Below are positions 1 through 9,831 of a stretch of 64,000 nucleotides of DNA, in pieces. The DNA is from Diploptera punctata (lineage: Eukaryota; Arthropoda; Insecta; Blattodea; Blaberidae). Each line of letters opens with the position of its first letter. Within the stretch, counting starts at the first letter, position 1. Position numbers and translations under genes: made by a program. The notes below the pieces were generated by a model. That model saw only the letters and a list, made by a program, of their open reading frames with translations. It did no database searches and was not told the DNA's origin. The stretch covers positions 462,501-526,500 of the forward strand of contig JASPKZ010010277.1 in the NCBI GenBank assembly GCA_030220185.1. The letters are read 5' to 3'.

Positions 1-200
1 TCCATTTTATACGTTCCATTCTTCTCCATGTCCACATCTCGAAAGCTTCCAGTCACGTTTCTTCATTCCATCGTAATATCCACGTCTCTGCACCATACAA
101 TGCTACATTCCACACAAAGCAATTCACGAGCCTCTTCCCTAATTATTTTACCAAAGGTCTGCAGAAAATGCTTGCTTATTTTTCTATTGCTATCCTTTTA
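1..200 (-). mobile_element. LINE remnant, post-RT C-terminal region (family R)
   Basis: Read on the minus strand, one frame near the window edge gives LEAFEMWTWRRMERIKW. This matches the conserved segment after the reverse transcriptase of RTE/BovB-like non-LTR retrotransposons (EAFExWxWRRMxxIxW). It lacks the catalytic domain and runs off the window edge. Stop codons and frame changes in the rest make it a fossil. The clade assignment is inference from the motif; no other copy of this family is seen in the window. Confidence 0.6.
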
Positions 201-207
201 TATATAT

Positions 208-310
208 GTTATTTGAAAGAAAAAGTAACGCCTGAACCGTGATTTCAACCCGAGACTTCTAACTTTGTACGTTAGCGCGATACCATCACCTCCACTCAGG
301 TTCCCAGAGC
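208..310 (-). repeat. tRNA-headed SINE fragment (family J)
   Basis: The text around 'tttcaacccgagacttctaactttgtacgttagcgcg' on the plus strand is a diverged copy of the tRNA-like head seen clearly at 15150-16075. The inverted B-box (ttcaacccgag) and the 'gtacgtt-agcgc' block are kept. The rest of the unit is missing. Confidence 0.45.
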
Positions 311-428
311 AAATAATAAATCCATTCGTTTATATATATAACGATTTTAATTGCATTGCTTTAAAAATGTCATTTAATAAGTATATAGTACAATGAGAAA
401 TATAGCGAAATGTTTTTATTTTTTACAG

Positions 429-531
429 CCACTCAGTTCAACACGTATGTGACGCTGAAACTGCAGAATGTAAAATCCACCACCGTGACAGTGAAGGGGC
501 CTAATCCTTGTTGGGAGCAGGATTTCCTCTT
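429..531 (+). CDS. unc-13: unc-13 exon: first half of N-terminal C2 domain
   Basis: A 103 bp exon lies between a polypyrimidine tract ending in acag and a strong donor (gtaagt). It opens with the last two bases of a codon, then encodes 33 residues starting [19 protein letters not shown] and ending CWEQDFL, and closes with two bases (TT) of the next codon. This is the N-terminal C2 domain of UNC-13/Munc13: the block [16 protein letters not shown], the turn G-x-N-P and WEQDFxF are family hallmarks. The family primes synaptic vesicles at the active zone; in vertebrate long isoforms this C2A domain binds RIM and homodimerises. The exon continues in the copy at 29505-29621 across a ~29 kb intron. 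The earlier exons lie outside the window. Not an intronic pseudocopy, because both splice sites are intact. Confidence 0.9.
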
Positions 532-1171
532 GTAAGTATCGCAGTATTTTCATATTTTGACTTATGTAAGATTCCTTAACAGCTATTGGAAATGTTAACT
601 CTTAATGAATCATCGGTGCAAGAGTAACAAATAACATCACAATTTTCATCAACATTAACATGGTTTGGTGTATTATTTTTAAAAACTAATTAGTTTTGAT
701 ATTGTAAAATCTGATATGTTGGTAAAAAAGAGAAAGGTCTTGTGTACTTTATGAAAATTAGGTTAATATTTATATTCGATGCTAAGAGATTCCGGTCTAT
801 GTGGCCGTGATCGATTACTGTGTTGATTTCATACGTTTCTCCCTCAACTTATGAATGGATACCAGTTTCTGTTTGAAGATACACAAGTTTCAAGGCATGT
901 TATTTCCCTACACTATACAGAGAGGCTATTTAAATCTACAAACATAAGGACAATTTCAACAAACAAGAAGAAGGAATAAAACTGGCTAAAGCCTGCTATC
1001 ACACATTAGTAGGGCTGAAAAAGAAGTATCGGTATCAGGATAGTAACTAATTTCTATACACATTATTTACAAAATGTTCTATCTATTTTGACAATTTTGA
1101 TTTTTTTAGAGTTCATTTAATGAATTTGGAATGGATTCATTAAAAATATATTATATATTATATATAATAAT

Positions 1172-1289
1172 ATAGATTATACAGGGAATGATTGGAAAGC
1201 ATTAGCTCAGGATAGGGATGTATGGAGAGCTTATGTCCGCGCGGCCATGAACCTACGGGTTCGATAGTGCCAGTGAGTAAGTAAGTAAG
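1172..1289 (+). mobile_element. LINE A 3' end with (TAAG)n tail
   Basis: The frame encodes the terminal peptide YTGNDWKALAQDRDVWR...AAMNLRVR followed by a stop, then 'tgccagtgag' and a (taag)n tail. Ten other pieces of this family occur in the window. It is 5'-truncated to about 110 bp, as is usual for target-primed LINE insertions. It directly abuts repeat E at 1290. Confidence 0.8.
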
Positions 1290-1472
1290 CCTGTACATAG
1301 AGGGCAATGGTTTTACTTCCACACGCGTGTTTGTAATATATAATATTACAGTATAGTTATTTTTATTACAGTATAGTTATTTATGTTGGCAACTCCGAAA
1401 TGTAGAAACTTGAACTTTGAATCATGGTCGCCATTGCTGTAAGTACTACAAAACGCACTATCGCACAAAAAT
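1290..1472 (+). repeat. Repeat E, right-hand third only
   Basis: Begins in 'tacatagagggcaatggttttact' and ends in the 'cgcactatcgcacaaaa' terminus shared with the full copies at 24041, 26339 and 59676. An internal 'ttattacagtatagttattt' is locally duplicated here. The palindromic left part is missing. Confidence 0.7.
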
Positions 1473-1778
1473 GTATTTTAAGTGAAGGGTAAAATATTCC
1501 CGTATTATAAGTTGGGTAGGAATTTTTATTTAATAGCCTACAACTTTCCCGTGTGCATGATTTATTCAAAGCGCTACACTGTAAAAAGTTGAATCGAATG
1601 TTCCGACATTAGAAGTTGATACAGTTTTTTCTAAGGCAATCATGGTTTTGAATAATTCATAGTTCTTCCAGGTGGATAACTTACGAAAAGGAAGAGATTG
1701 CGTTTTGAAATATAGACTAAATAAAGCAACTCATGTATCTACTTTCTAGCATTCCATTTGTGAATTTATAAAAGGGAT

Positions 1779-2345
1779 TCGGCATCTAATATATAAAAAA
1801 TTTTGTTGTTTGTTTGTTTGCGTGTTTGTTTGTTTTGTTTGTTCGTACTTTATGCGCGGCCATACCGTTGATCCGATTGTGATGGGGCTCTCTGCAAAAT
1901 GTTCAGGAGATTCCCGGGATGAACATAGGCTATAAGAAAATTGTGATACTCAATTCCTACACCCTTAACAATCACCATTTGTAGTGGAAAACGTGAAAAA
2001 AGTAGCTCTTTGTACGCTTAAATGGCTTACGCTGCCTAAACCATAACAAATACACAAAATTAACGTACACAGAATTGAATATCTAAAAAAATAAAACAAC
2101 TCTACAAAAAGTCCCCTACAGCAAATATTTATCTTTAACGGATAACTCAGAATAACCATTTTTGTGTTTCATTGATGCCAAAAAAGATCGGGATAAGTAG
2201 ATTCTCGAGCAAGCGTAGCAGCGAATGGCGGGTATTCTTTTACGGATAACTCACAATAAAGAATTTTGTCTTTCAGCTCATTTATGCCAAAACGTTCGGG
2301 ATAAGTAGATTTCCGGGCAGTGCTTCTTAATCAAAACGGGGTATC
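1779..2345 (+). mobile_element. Helitron-like repeat L, 5' part
   Basis: Starts A|TCTAATATATA, then a (tttg)n stretch and 'gttcgtactttatgcgcggcc', then two units containing 'gggataagtagatt' and 'ggataactca'. The same sequence ends the copies at 49073-50884 in inverse orientation. A 5' TC, an A|T target and CTAGT at the other end of the sister copies fit a non-autonomous Helitron. No Rep/helicase gene is present. Interrupted at ~2350 by a LINE B piece. Confidence 0.45.
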
Positions 2346-2349
2346 TAAA

Positions 2350-2626
2350 AATTATTCATCATCATCTTCTTCTTCATGGTAGGCCGTCGGCCTGTTCCGC
2401 TTTCAGAATTCATCTTCCCATCGTCTTCTAGGACGTCCCACATCTCTATAGCCTTGAGGTTGGTACAACAGTGCTTATTTTGTTAGCCTAGAAGAGTCCA
2501 TTCTTAAATATGTTCATGCCATTTTTGTTTATAATCTTGTATTTTTTCATTTAGATTAAACATGTTGAGTTCTTGCCTAATTGTTTCACTAGGAAAGTGG
2601 TGTCTTAGAGTATATCCTGCAACGTA
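2350..2626 (-). mobile_element. LINE B C-terminal fragment inside repeat L
   Basis: On the minus strand it reads VAGYTLRHHFPSETIRQELN...IQDYKQKWHEHI, aligning with the same region of the better copy at 7108-7743 (LAGYTLYDHM...WHEHV). It ends in 'gcggaacaggccg...' and a run of gaagaagatgatg, the family's 3' end. Stops and frameshifts interrupt it. Confidence 0.7.
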
Positions 2627-2639
2627 TCTGTCTAAAAAT

Positions 2640-2790
2640 TATTGCGATGTTTTTTCCCCCCTTTTACGTAAACATAAAACCGCATTAAATTTTATCTTTC
2701 AGCTCATTTATGACAAGAATATCGGGATAAATAGATTCCCGGACAACGCCGGTAATCAGTACGGGGTGTTACGGAATGAAATTACATGAA
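2640..2790 (+). mobile_element. Helitron-like repeat L, continued
   Basis: Resumes repeat L after the LINE B insert, with 'tttcagctcatttatgacaag', 'gggataaatagattcccgg' and 'acggggtgttac', matching 2270-2345. A further piece with the 3' end is at 4060-4195. Confidence 0.5.
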
Positions 2791-2984
2791 ATGACCGCTT
2801 AAGACACAGATTTCAGTAACCTCGCTTAAAACTAGGTTCAGTATTTACAATGAGGCTACGTACGAGCTTGAAGTTTTTAAATTATGAGTTATAAGACTTA
2901 AATTATTACATAGAAGAAAACTTTAATATTCTATTAAAAGTTCCATAAATCAATAAGTAAATATTGTGTTATTATATTTAACAT

Positions 2985-3291
2985 GCCCACCGCTGTGGTC
3001 TCGAGGTAACGTGCTGCCTTGTCACGCAGCAGGCCCGGGTTCGATTCCCGATCATCACAGGCTCCTGGCTGAGGTTTTTTTCGGGTTTTTTCCTCACCTG
3101 TAAGACAAATGTCAGGAAGCTTAGGGCCCAACGGTCTCCGAAAATTATCCAGCCATCACCATCATCATCCTCCACCGGTGTGGAAAGAAACTGGAAGCTA
3201 CCACACCTAGTAAAGCTTCAAAGCATAGCATTAAAATGCTATGATTGCGGTGAAAGACCTGCCCTTTGGCAGAATTACTAAGGATGGAATT
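2985..3291 (+). repeat. tRNA-derived SINE X, copy 1
   Basis: The head 'ccgctgtggtctcgaggtaa' (A box region) and 'gggttcgattcccg' (B box) resemble an Asp- or Gly-type tRNA. A 'ttcctcacctgtaagac' body, a (catcat)n stretch, 'ccggtgtggaaag' and 'gcagaattactaaggatgg' follow. The internal pol III promoter is recognisable. Short apparent frames over it are SINE translation artefacts, not genes. Confidence 0.85.
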
Positions 3292-3460
3292 TAACATACT
3301 CAGCCTTTTTATTTTAGATCTTGGTTAATTATCACAATTTAAACTGACTTGATTTTCACAATTTTTTTAAAGTAATTTAAATTTACCTTAAATGCATCTA
3401 CCTTTAGAAGAGCTTTAACAAGATATAATTGTTGATTTTCTGTAATTACACATAAATAAT

Positions 3461-3803
3461 CCATCCATCCATAGTAATTCTGCCCGAGGGGTGGTCTTTC
3501 GCTTGTAATCATTGCATTTTCATGCTATGCCTTGCAGTTTTACTAGGGAATTATAGGTGTGGTAGCTTTCCGTTGCTTTCCAAATCGGTGAAGAATGATG
3601 ATGATAATGATAAGGATGATGATGATGATGACCGGATGATTTTCGGGGACCGTTGGACTCTAAGCTTCTTCCTGATATTTGTCTTACAGGTGAGGAAAAA
3701 AACCCGAAAAAAAGTCACCCAGGAGCCTGTCCCGACTGGGAATCGAACCCGGGCTCGCTGCGTGACAAGGCAGCACGCTACCTCGAGACCACAGTGGTGG
3801 ACA
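3461..3803 (-). repeat. SINE X, copy 2 (inverted relative to copy 1)
   Basis: Full-length and antisense: (catc)n tail at 3461, 'tagtaattctgcccgagg', (gatgat)n and 'gaggaaaaaaacccg', ending with the head '...gcagcacgctacctcgag-accacagtggtgga'. It lies about 170 bp from copy 1 in the opposite orientation, so the pair can fold back. Confidence 0.85.
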
Positions 3804-4059
3804 CAGAATTAATGAAGAGACAAATTTGTTTTATAAATTTCATTGAAGCCTGATGAAAACTAGAAAGATTATACTTTTTGAATCTCTTAGACTAGAAGAA
3901 TAACGATAGGAATAAAACAACAGTAAAGAAAAAAACAACAACAATGGTGCACGTTTAGAAATATTGAGTGATTACATTATGTTAAAAATATAATCACGTC
4001 ATTTGACTGGGTATGCTTTTTAAAATTTTTCTCGTCAGATTTTAAATTCCGATTTGGAA

Positions 4060-4195
4060 CTTAACACGGGGTATCTAAAAATATTCGATATATAAATTAT
4101 GTAATTATTTTTCCATGTACTTATTCAACTAAACATAAAAACCCAATAATTTTAATGTATTTAGGCGTAGCAGCGAACGCCTGGTATAGGTAGTG
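4060..4195 (+). mobile_element. Helitron-like repeat L, 3' end
   Basis: 'cacggggtatctaaaaatat' followed by 'ggcgtagcagcgaacgcctgg' corresponds to the ends of the copies at 49073 and 49890 ('tagcagcgcacaccgggt'). 'ggcgtagcagcgaacgcc' can form a short GC-rich hairpin just before the end, as in Helitrons. Confidence 0.45.
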
Positions 4196-4589
4196 TACAA
4201 TAATAACTTTCAGTTTTATATGATCTTGTTTCCTTTGCGGTCCGGAACATTTAAATAAAAGACAGGAGACATTTTTGTTTTGCTAATTTAAGGTTACGTT
4301 TGTCCAGGGGTTGGATGCAATTGTGGTTGAATAATACTGTGATTGTTTTGTTAATTTACACTTATTATCAGGGAGTGCCAAACTGTAAAATTGACATTAC
4401 TTCATAATAGATGAATTTGTGGACTTGTGTTTAATGAGACTAAATAAACATAATAATATCCAGGAAGAAATAAATAAAATAATACAAAATGCTAAGAAAT
4501 GTTATTTTTCAATAAATATAATATATAAATTAAAAACATTTGACACGTTATTTTTCAATAAATAAAGTATTTAAATTAAAAATATTTGA

Positions 4590-4800
4590 CACTTTATACA
4601 AAGATACCAACAAGAATGGAAAAATCATCTGAGGAGAATGGCAAGAAATAGACTTCCAAAATTGGCATTCCAATATACCCCAACTGGACATAGGGACCAA
4701 GGAAGACCAAAACATCGGTGGAAAGATCAAGGTTTACCGTACAGGCCACATGGCATAAAACGAATTTGTTCATCATCATGATGATGATATTTGACACGTG
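4590..4800 (+). mobile_element. LINE B C-terminal fragment
   Basis: Encodes YQQEWKNHLRRMARNRLPKL...PTGHRDQGRPKHRWKDQ, the GRxxxGRPxxRW tail found after the reverse transcriptase of this family, then 'catcatcatgatgatgat'. About 70 codons survive; there is no RT domain. Confidence 0.75.
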
Positions 4801-5202
4801 AAAAGAAAACCAGATTGAGATTCTAATTAACCAGTGTTAACTTACAGGAGTGAAACCTGGGTTCTGACTGATCATAACAAATCTCAACCGGCTGATTTTG
4901 AAAAAAAGTTACTCGGAAGGGTATATGGACCTGTTAACCCTTTAATTGTCAATGTATCCTATAAGATACAATGATTTCATTAACTTTATATTGTTTTTAA
5001 AACAATAGAAAAACAAACTAGTAGCAATTACTTAAATGTGTGTCAAATTAGTTAACAGTGCACAATAATAAGTACCATTACAAGTAGAAGAAGAAGAAGA
5101 AGAAGAAGAATTGTTTTAGTTAATAAATTACATTATTAGATTTCATTTTGGAAACTGTCTTCTTGACTTTTTACATCCCATATGTCTAATTTCATAAACT
5201 AA

Positions 5203-5480
5203 ACTCACTGGCACTATCGAACCCGTAGGTTCATGGCCGCGCGGACATAATCTCTCCATATATCCCTAACCTGAGCTAATGTTTTCCAATCATTCCCTGT
5301 ATAATCTACTTTCCTTAAATCATAGTTAATGTTATTATCCCACCTTATTCTTGGTCTACCAACTGAGCGTTTTCCTTCTGGTTTTCCTTCAAGAAGCTTC
5401 CATGTACGTCTTTCATTACCCATTCGTGCCACGTGTCCTGCCCATCGCAGTTTACGAGACTTAACGTTTCTCATTACATC
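5203..5480 (-). mobile_element. LINE A C-terminal fragment
   Basis: The minus strand has an 86-codon open frame: KSRKLRWAGHVARMGNERR, KPEGKRSVGRPRIRW, then YTGNDWKTLAQ and RAAMNLRVR-stop. The GHVARM and GRPR..W blocks are typical of LINE C-termini. It has no (TAAG)n tail; the upstream reverse transcriptase is absent. Confidence 0.85.
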
Positions 5481-5686
5481 TGGCTTCTATGTATAATTTC
5501 ATACCACCAAAAATTTGAATAAGTTCGCGTTCATTTGCTGCAACTAGCACAGGATTAATCAAATTGTTGTCATCAGGAATGATGAAAATTATTATCCATA
5601 GAAGATCGGTTCTTATAGAACTGGGGTTTTGTTAGTCTTCAAGGATAAATTGTGAGTAGGCCTATTGGATTTGTGGTGACCACATT

Positions 5687-5704
5687 TTGTATAATAACAA
5701 CAAC

Positions 5705-5750
<46 letters not shown>

Positions 5751-5782
5751 TAATAATAATAATAATAATAATAAAAATAATA

Positions 5783-5814
<32 letters not shown>

Positions 5815-6002
5815 TAATAATAATAATGATAATAATAAAATAATAATAATAATAATAAATAATAATAATAATAATAGTAATAATAATAATAATTTAATAA
5901 TAATAATAATAATAATATAATAATACAATAATAATAAAATAATAATAATAATAATAAAATAATAATAATAATAAAATAATAATAATAAAACAATAATAAT
6001 AA

Positions 6003-6032
<30 letters not shown>
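5687..6032. repeat. (TAA)n microsatellite, ~345 bp, imperfect
   Basis: An imperfect TAA tract with frequent single-base losses that shift its frame. It lies exactly at the 3' end of the LINE P copy that starts at 6033 on the minus strand, so it is best read as that element's expanded (ATT)n tail. Polyasparagine, polyisoleucine and polytyrosine frames here are artefacts. Confidence 0.9.
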
Positions 6033-6033
<1 letters not shown>

Positions 6034-6470
6034 GCTTTATTTTACCTGGAAGAGTTAAGGCCATAAGGCCTTGTCTACTACTCAAACAGATTAAAAAATA
6101 TATAAAAATATTCCTAAATCTAAATTATAATAAACGTATATATACATGGTACGTTTACAATATAATTATCATTTACAAAAATTTTGATTCAATCTAGATT
6201 TAACGATTGAAATATAAAATGTACAATATAGAAAAGCCACATAAAAAACTATTAACGACATAGAATACATTTAGTTGCTGAGAAAAATTAATTATTTAAC
6301 ATGTGCTTGTATAAGCGTGACATAAAAGTGCCATGTGTGCGGCAACACCTGATATCTTGAGGAAGGAAATTCCAGGAGCGGGCAGAGGCTACTGAGAAAT
6401 AAATAGAATAAGAGAAAGTGCTATGAAAAGGGATTGTTAGCACACTTTTATTGTGACCGATAACGGTGTT
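6033..6470 (-). mobile_element. LINE P 3' end: last codons, 3' UTR, AATAAA, (ATT)n
   Basis: Minus strand, 6470 to ~6330, encodes IPFHSTFSYSIYFSVASARSWNFLPQDIR, resembling the last residues of jockey/CR1-type LINE ORF2 (xxSARxWNxLPxDIR). A ~270 bp UTR follows, ending in 'gaccttaaggcc'-like palindromic sequence (here aaggccttatggcc), then 'ggtaaaataaagct' and the ATT tract. The same UTR recurs at 18240 and 51880. Confidence 0.7.
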
Positions 6471-6472
6471 CG

Positions 6473-6525
<53 letters not shown>

Positions 6526-6526
6526 C
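6471..6526. repeat. (TAA)n microsatellite
   Basis: About 18 near-perfect TAA repeats immediately upstream (in element orientation) of the LINE P 3' end. Confidence 0.9.
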
Positions 6527-6891
6527 TAAGTGATCATGGCTAAATTTAGCTTAAGTGATGGCCGCAGAGCTTTCCATCCATCTATCTATCTAGAAAACAA
6601 CAATTGATATAACAATTATACCAGAAATGAAGTAAGTAGGATGAAGGTATGGAAATTGGACAATAAAATAGTAAGGTATACAAATCCGAATTTATTTATT
6701 TTTCTTTTAAATTTCCAGAAATATAAATTAAGCATTCCCCATCTGATTTTTAATTGTTTTTCTACAAAACATATAAAGAAAACCTAAAATATAAAATAAA
6801 TAGATAATTAGAATTACAAATCAACAAAGATGGAGAAACTTGGCTAGTGATACAGAAATACCTTATACAGAAGTATTTAAGATATTTTAAG

Positions 6892-7107
6892 AAATATAAT
6901 AAACGTATATATACATGGTACGTTTACAATATAATTATCATTTACAAAAATTTTGATTCAATCTAGATTTAACGATTGAAATATAAAATGTATAAAATGT
7001 ATAGAAAAGCCACATAAAAAACTATTAACGACATAGAATACATTTAGTTGCTGAGAAAAATTAATTATTTAACATGTGCTTGTATAAGCGTGACATAAAA
7101 GTGCCAA
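6892..7107. repeat. Near-identical second copy of 6125-6332
   Basis: About 210 bp starting 'ataataaacgtatatatac' and ending 'gcgtgacataaaagtgcca' repeat the LINE P 3' UTR segment at 6125-6332 in the same orientation. Differences are few: an extra 'tataaaatg' and a few substitutions. The copy stops where the LINE B frame begins at ~7108. Confidence 0.85.
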
Positions 7108-7800
7108 GTGTACATAGTACATAGAGCAGTACATAGATTGTCAAATATAACCCAAGATTATAATTTACAAATTTCGGTGAGTAAGACAAAAACTATGGCG
7201 TTTCAAGGGAAAACACCGATAAGAACTAAAATTGTTATTAACAACAATATAATAGAACAAGTTAATAACTTTACTTATCTTGGCTGCAATCTTTCGTACG
7301 ACACATGTAAAGACATAGACATAAAATTGGTCAAATTTCAAAAACTTATAGGAACAATAAAAAGCATTCTTTTCCGAAAAGTACGTCCAGATACAATTCT
7401 AAAATTTTATAAAACAATGGCTCTTCCAACTCTACTTTATGGTTCTGAAACCTGGACTCCTACTACAGGTAAATTAAATAGGATAGTAGCTGCAGAAATG
7501 AAGTTATTAAGACCTTTAGCGGGTTATACGCTCTATGATCACATGCGTAATGAAGATATCCGCAAAGCTCTCAACACACCAGCAATAACTGAAATCATTC
7601 AAAAATATCAAAATAATTGGCATGAACACGTTCTGAGGATGCCAAACAATAGACTACCTCTGCAGCTATTGAACTACAGACCCACAGGGCGAAGAGACCC
7701 AGGAAGACCTAAGAAGAGATGGAGGGATCAATTTCTTTCCTGAAGCGGAACAGGCCAATTGGCTTAATCCATGCCTGCCATTGATGATGAAGAAATAGTA
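7108..7800 (+). mobile_element. LINE B 3' half: post-RT domain, 211 open codons
   Basis: This is the best LINE B copy. It reads SVSKTKTMAFQGK, then YLGCNLSYD, LKFYKTMALPTLLYGSETW, AAEMKLLRPLAGYTLYDH, WHEHVLRMPNNRLP and GRRDPGRPKKRWRDQ. This is the region downstream of the YADD catalytic box in RTE/BovB-like LINEs (the LLYGSETW and GRPxxRW motifs are diagnostic). The reverse-transcriptase palm and endonuclease are missing, so it is 5'-truncated. After the stop a 'gcggaacaggcca' UTR and 'gatgatgaag' tail follow, as at 33085 and 2350. Confidence 0.85.
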
Positions 7801-7886
7801 TAGACAATAGTGTATGATAAGGTATGAAAAAACAAGTAAACAAGATCAAAATTATGTGAAAAGTACAAATCATGTAATACTATTTA

Positions 7887-8934
7887 TTATCCCCTCACTA
7901 TGATGGTTGTTCAGCTGCTGTTATACACACCGTGTCCACAAATATAGTATCATACTTTAAACTACTACAACGTCGCTTTGGATAATCGCATCTAAATGAA
8001 ATTGGTGACAGTCAAAAGAGAAACTCGAAACGTTTTGTGCATGTTAACAATGGAGTATAATGGACAACAATACAGAAACTAAACTAAATTGAATCATGTT
8101 TTTTTTGTGGTCGATATGGATTCATTGTTGGATATTCAGCAGACAGGTTAAATGTGAATGTCTGCAGCGTCACTCGTGGGGGCCACATTCAATGTCTATG
8201 AGCTATAGCAAAAATTTTTTGAGTTTCTCTCTTGATTGTCACCAATTTCATTTAGATACGATTTTTTAATTTTTTTTTATTTAGAGACCCACCACCACCC
8301 CCCGGGTTACCTCGGGCATAATGCCGTTATCCCCCGGGTCTGCTCTATGTCCCTAACTACTATCTAATCTTTATTGAATAAATAAACAATACATACAGAT
8401 TTCGGGTATGTGAAGTGTAGATGTTACATAAAGTAAAACGTATTGTGTGTTTGTTTGTATTTGTGAGTTTGTGTTTAGTGATACATAAAATAAATATACG
8501 TAATACTTAAAGTAATGATAATTGTTTTGATGATACGCGATATGAGAGTAATTGAGTTTGTTTGTGTTAGTGTGTGTGTGTGTGTGTAATTTGTGTTTGC
8601 TGTTTGTTTGTATTTATGTGTATGTGTGTGTGTGATTGTGAAGATGGGAATGTTAATGACGGATCATTCTTCTTCTGCCATCTTCTTCAGTTCTTAATCG
8701 TAGAACTCTACCGATGAAGCGTGTGATTGCTTTGTACGGTATTTAGATATCATTATCCAAAGTGATGTAGTAGTAGTTTAAAGTATGATACTATATTTTG
8801 TGGACACGGTGTATAATTAAATACAAAGATGCCGACTACCGCCACTATAATAATTCCGCATGTTAATCATTGTGAAGCATTGTCGCGGCAACCGCTTTTA
8901 TATAAACGGACAACCATCATAGTGAGGCGATAAT
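7887..8934. mobile_element. Outer inverted-repeat element split by element K
   Basis: The left arm 'tatcccctcactatgatggt' (from 7888) and its reverse complement at 8910-8934 (acaaccatcatagtgaggcg) face each other. Between them lie element K (7921-8817) and ~90 bp of the outer element's own interior (8818-8909). Without K the outer element would be about 150 bp, typical of a MITE. No coding capacity. Confidence 0.65.
7921..8817. mobile_element. Element K: ~0.9 kb non-autonomous DNA transposon with ~65 bp TIRs
   Basis: The left end 'ttatacacaccgtgtccaca' and the right end (reverse complement 'ttatacaccgtgtccaca') continue to match through 'atagtatcatactttaaact' and 'ctttggataat', about 65 bp with small indels. 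A second inverted pair sits inside: 'atgaaattggtgacagtca' at ~7997 against 'tgattgtcaccaatttcat' at ~8235. The interior also holds a C-rich block (8285-8340) and a TG-rich stretch (8430-8640). No transposase frame is present. Confidence 0.75.
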
Positions 8935-9169
8935 ACCTACTATGCAAATGGGATTTCTGATTCATATAATCTTACCACAATAATGGGGCATGCTGAGAAA
9001 TAAAATAAATATATTAAAAATCCTGATAATAGTATTTTTAAAAAAATAATCACATGGCATTTTACGTTATAAAGTATCTGGTTTATATTTTATAAAAGCA
9101 CCGGTAATTATTTATTGTTAGTTGTCATTTTCATGTCCCGTACCCTTCAAATAAATTGCTATTAATAAT

Positions 9170-9513
9170 TTTATTCAGAAAGGCAGATCGCTAATAACAA
9201 TGTTAAACGGAGTTTATGGGATAAGAACATAATAATAGATACCAAATTACAAATTTATAAATCCATAATTCGAAGCACGCTAACATACTTTGCAGAAACT
9301 TCGCAGTTGAATAAAACATTGAGTTAAAAACTCATGTCTACTGAAATGGATTGTTTTAGATGCTCAACTAGACATCCAAATTGGAAAAAAATCAGAGATA
9401 CAATCATCAGACAACAAATGAAATCCAAAATGCAATATTAGATTTTGTGAGAAACAGACAACTAGAATGGTATGGTCATATAAAGCATTATTATTATTAT
9501 TATTATTTAATTG

Positions 9514-9582
<69 letters not shown>

Positions 9583-9830
9583 AGTAGAATTCCGAGAGAC
9601 GAGATTACCCAGACAAGCTTTGGAACGAATTCGATCTGGGAAAGGAAAGAGAGGTCGACCTACATTTAAATGGATGGATGATATCAGAAGAGGTATGAAG
9701 GAGATAGGTATGAAAGAATTGAAATTATAATATAGAGAGGAATGGGGAAAGAAGATAAAAAAGTAAAACGCTTTGGGCACAGGAAGATGTTTTATTGCAT
9801 TGTAAACTTGTTTATAAATACCTAACTCTA
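9170..9830 (+). mobile_element. LINE C remnant interrupted by a (TAT)n tract
   Basis: Decayed frames give IYKSIIRSTLTYFAE, then RQLEWYGHIK up to 9486, and after the microsatellite LERIRSGKGKRGRPTFKWMDDIRRG, YREEWGKK and 'gggcacaggaagatgttttattgcattg'. That order matches other LINE C copies (for example 42230-42660). Stops and frameshifts throughout. Confidence 0.7.
9484..9582. repeat. (TAT)n microsatellite inside LINE C coding sequence
   Basis: About 30 TTA/TAT units with one early interruption (ttaattgtt), sitting between the GHIK and GRP motifs of the LINE. It is probably the residue of a nested insertion with an (ATT)n tail rather than de novo slippage, but no other part of such an insert is visible. 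Confidence 0.85.
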
Positions 9831-9831
9831 A

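Noticed and set aside
3522..3853. Frames with 'NRTRARCVTRQHATSRPQ' or 'DRGSNPGPLRDKTARYLETT' at many sites
   Set aside because: These are readings of the tRNA-like head of SINE X in different frames; the same peptides recur wherever the SINE lies.
5613..6085. Long frames of Tyr, Leu, Ile or Asn over trinucleotide tracts (also 9364-9780, 21754-22056, 52000-52730)
   Set aside because: They are translations of (TAA)n/(TTA)n microsatellites in all six frames and have no protein meaning.
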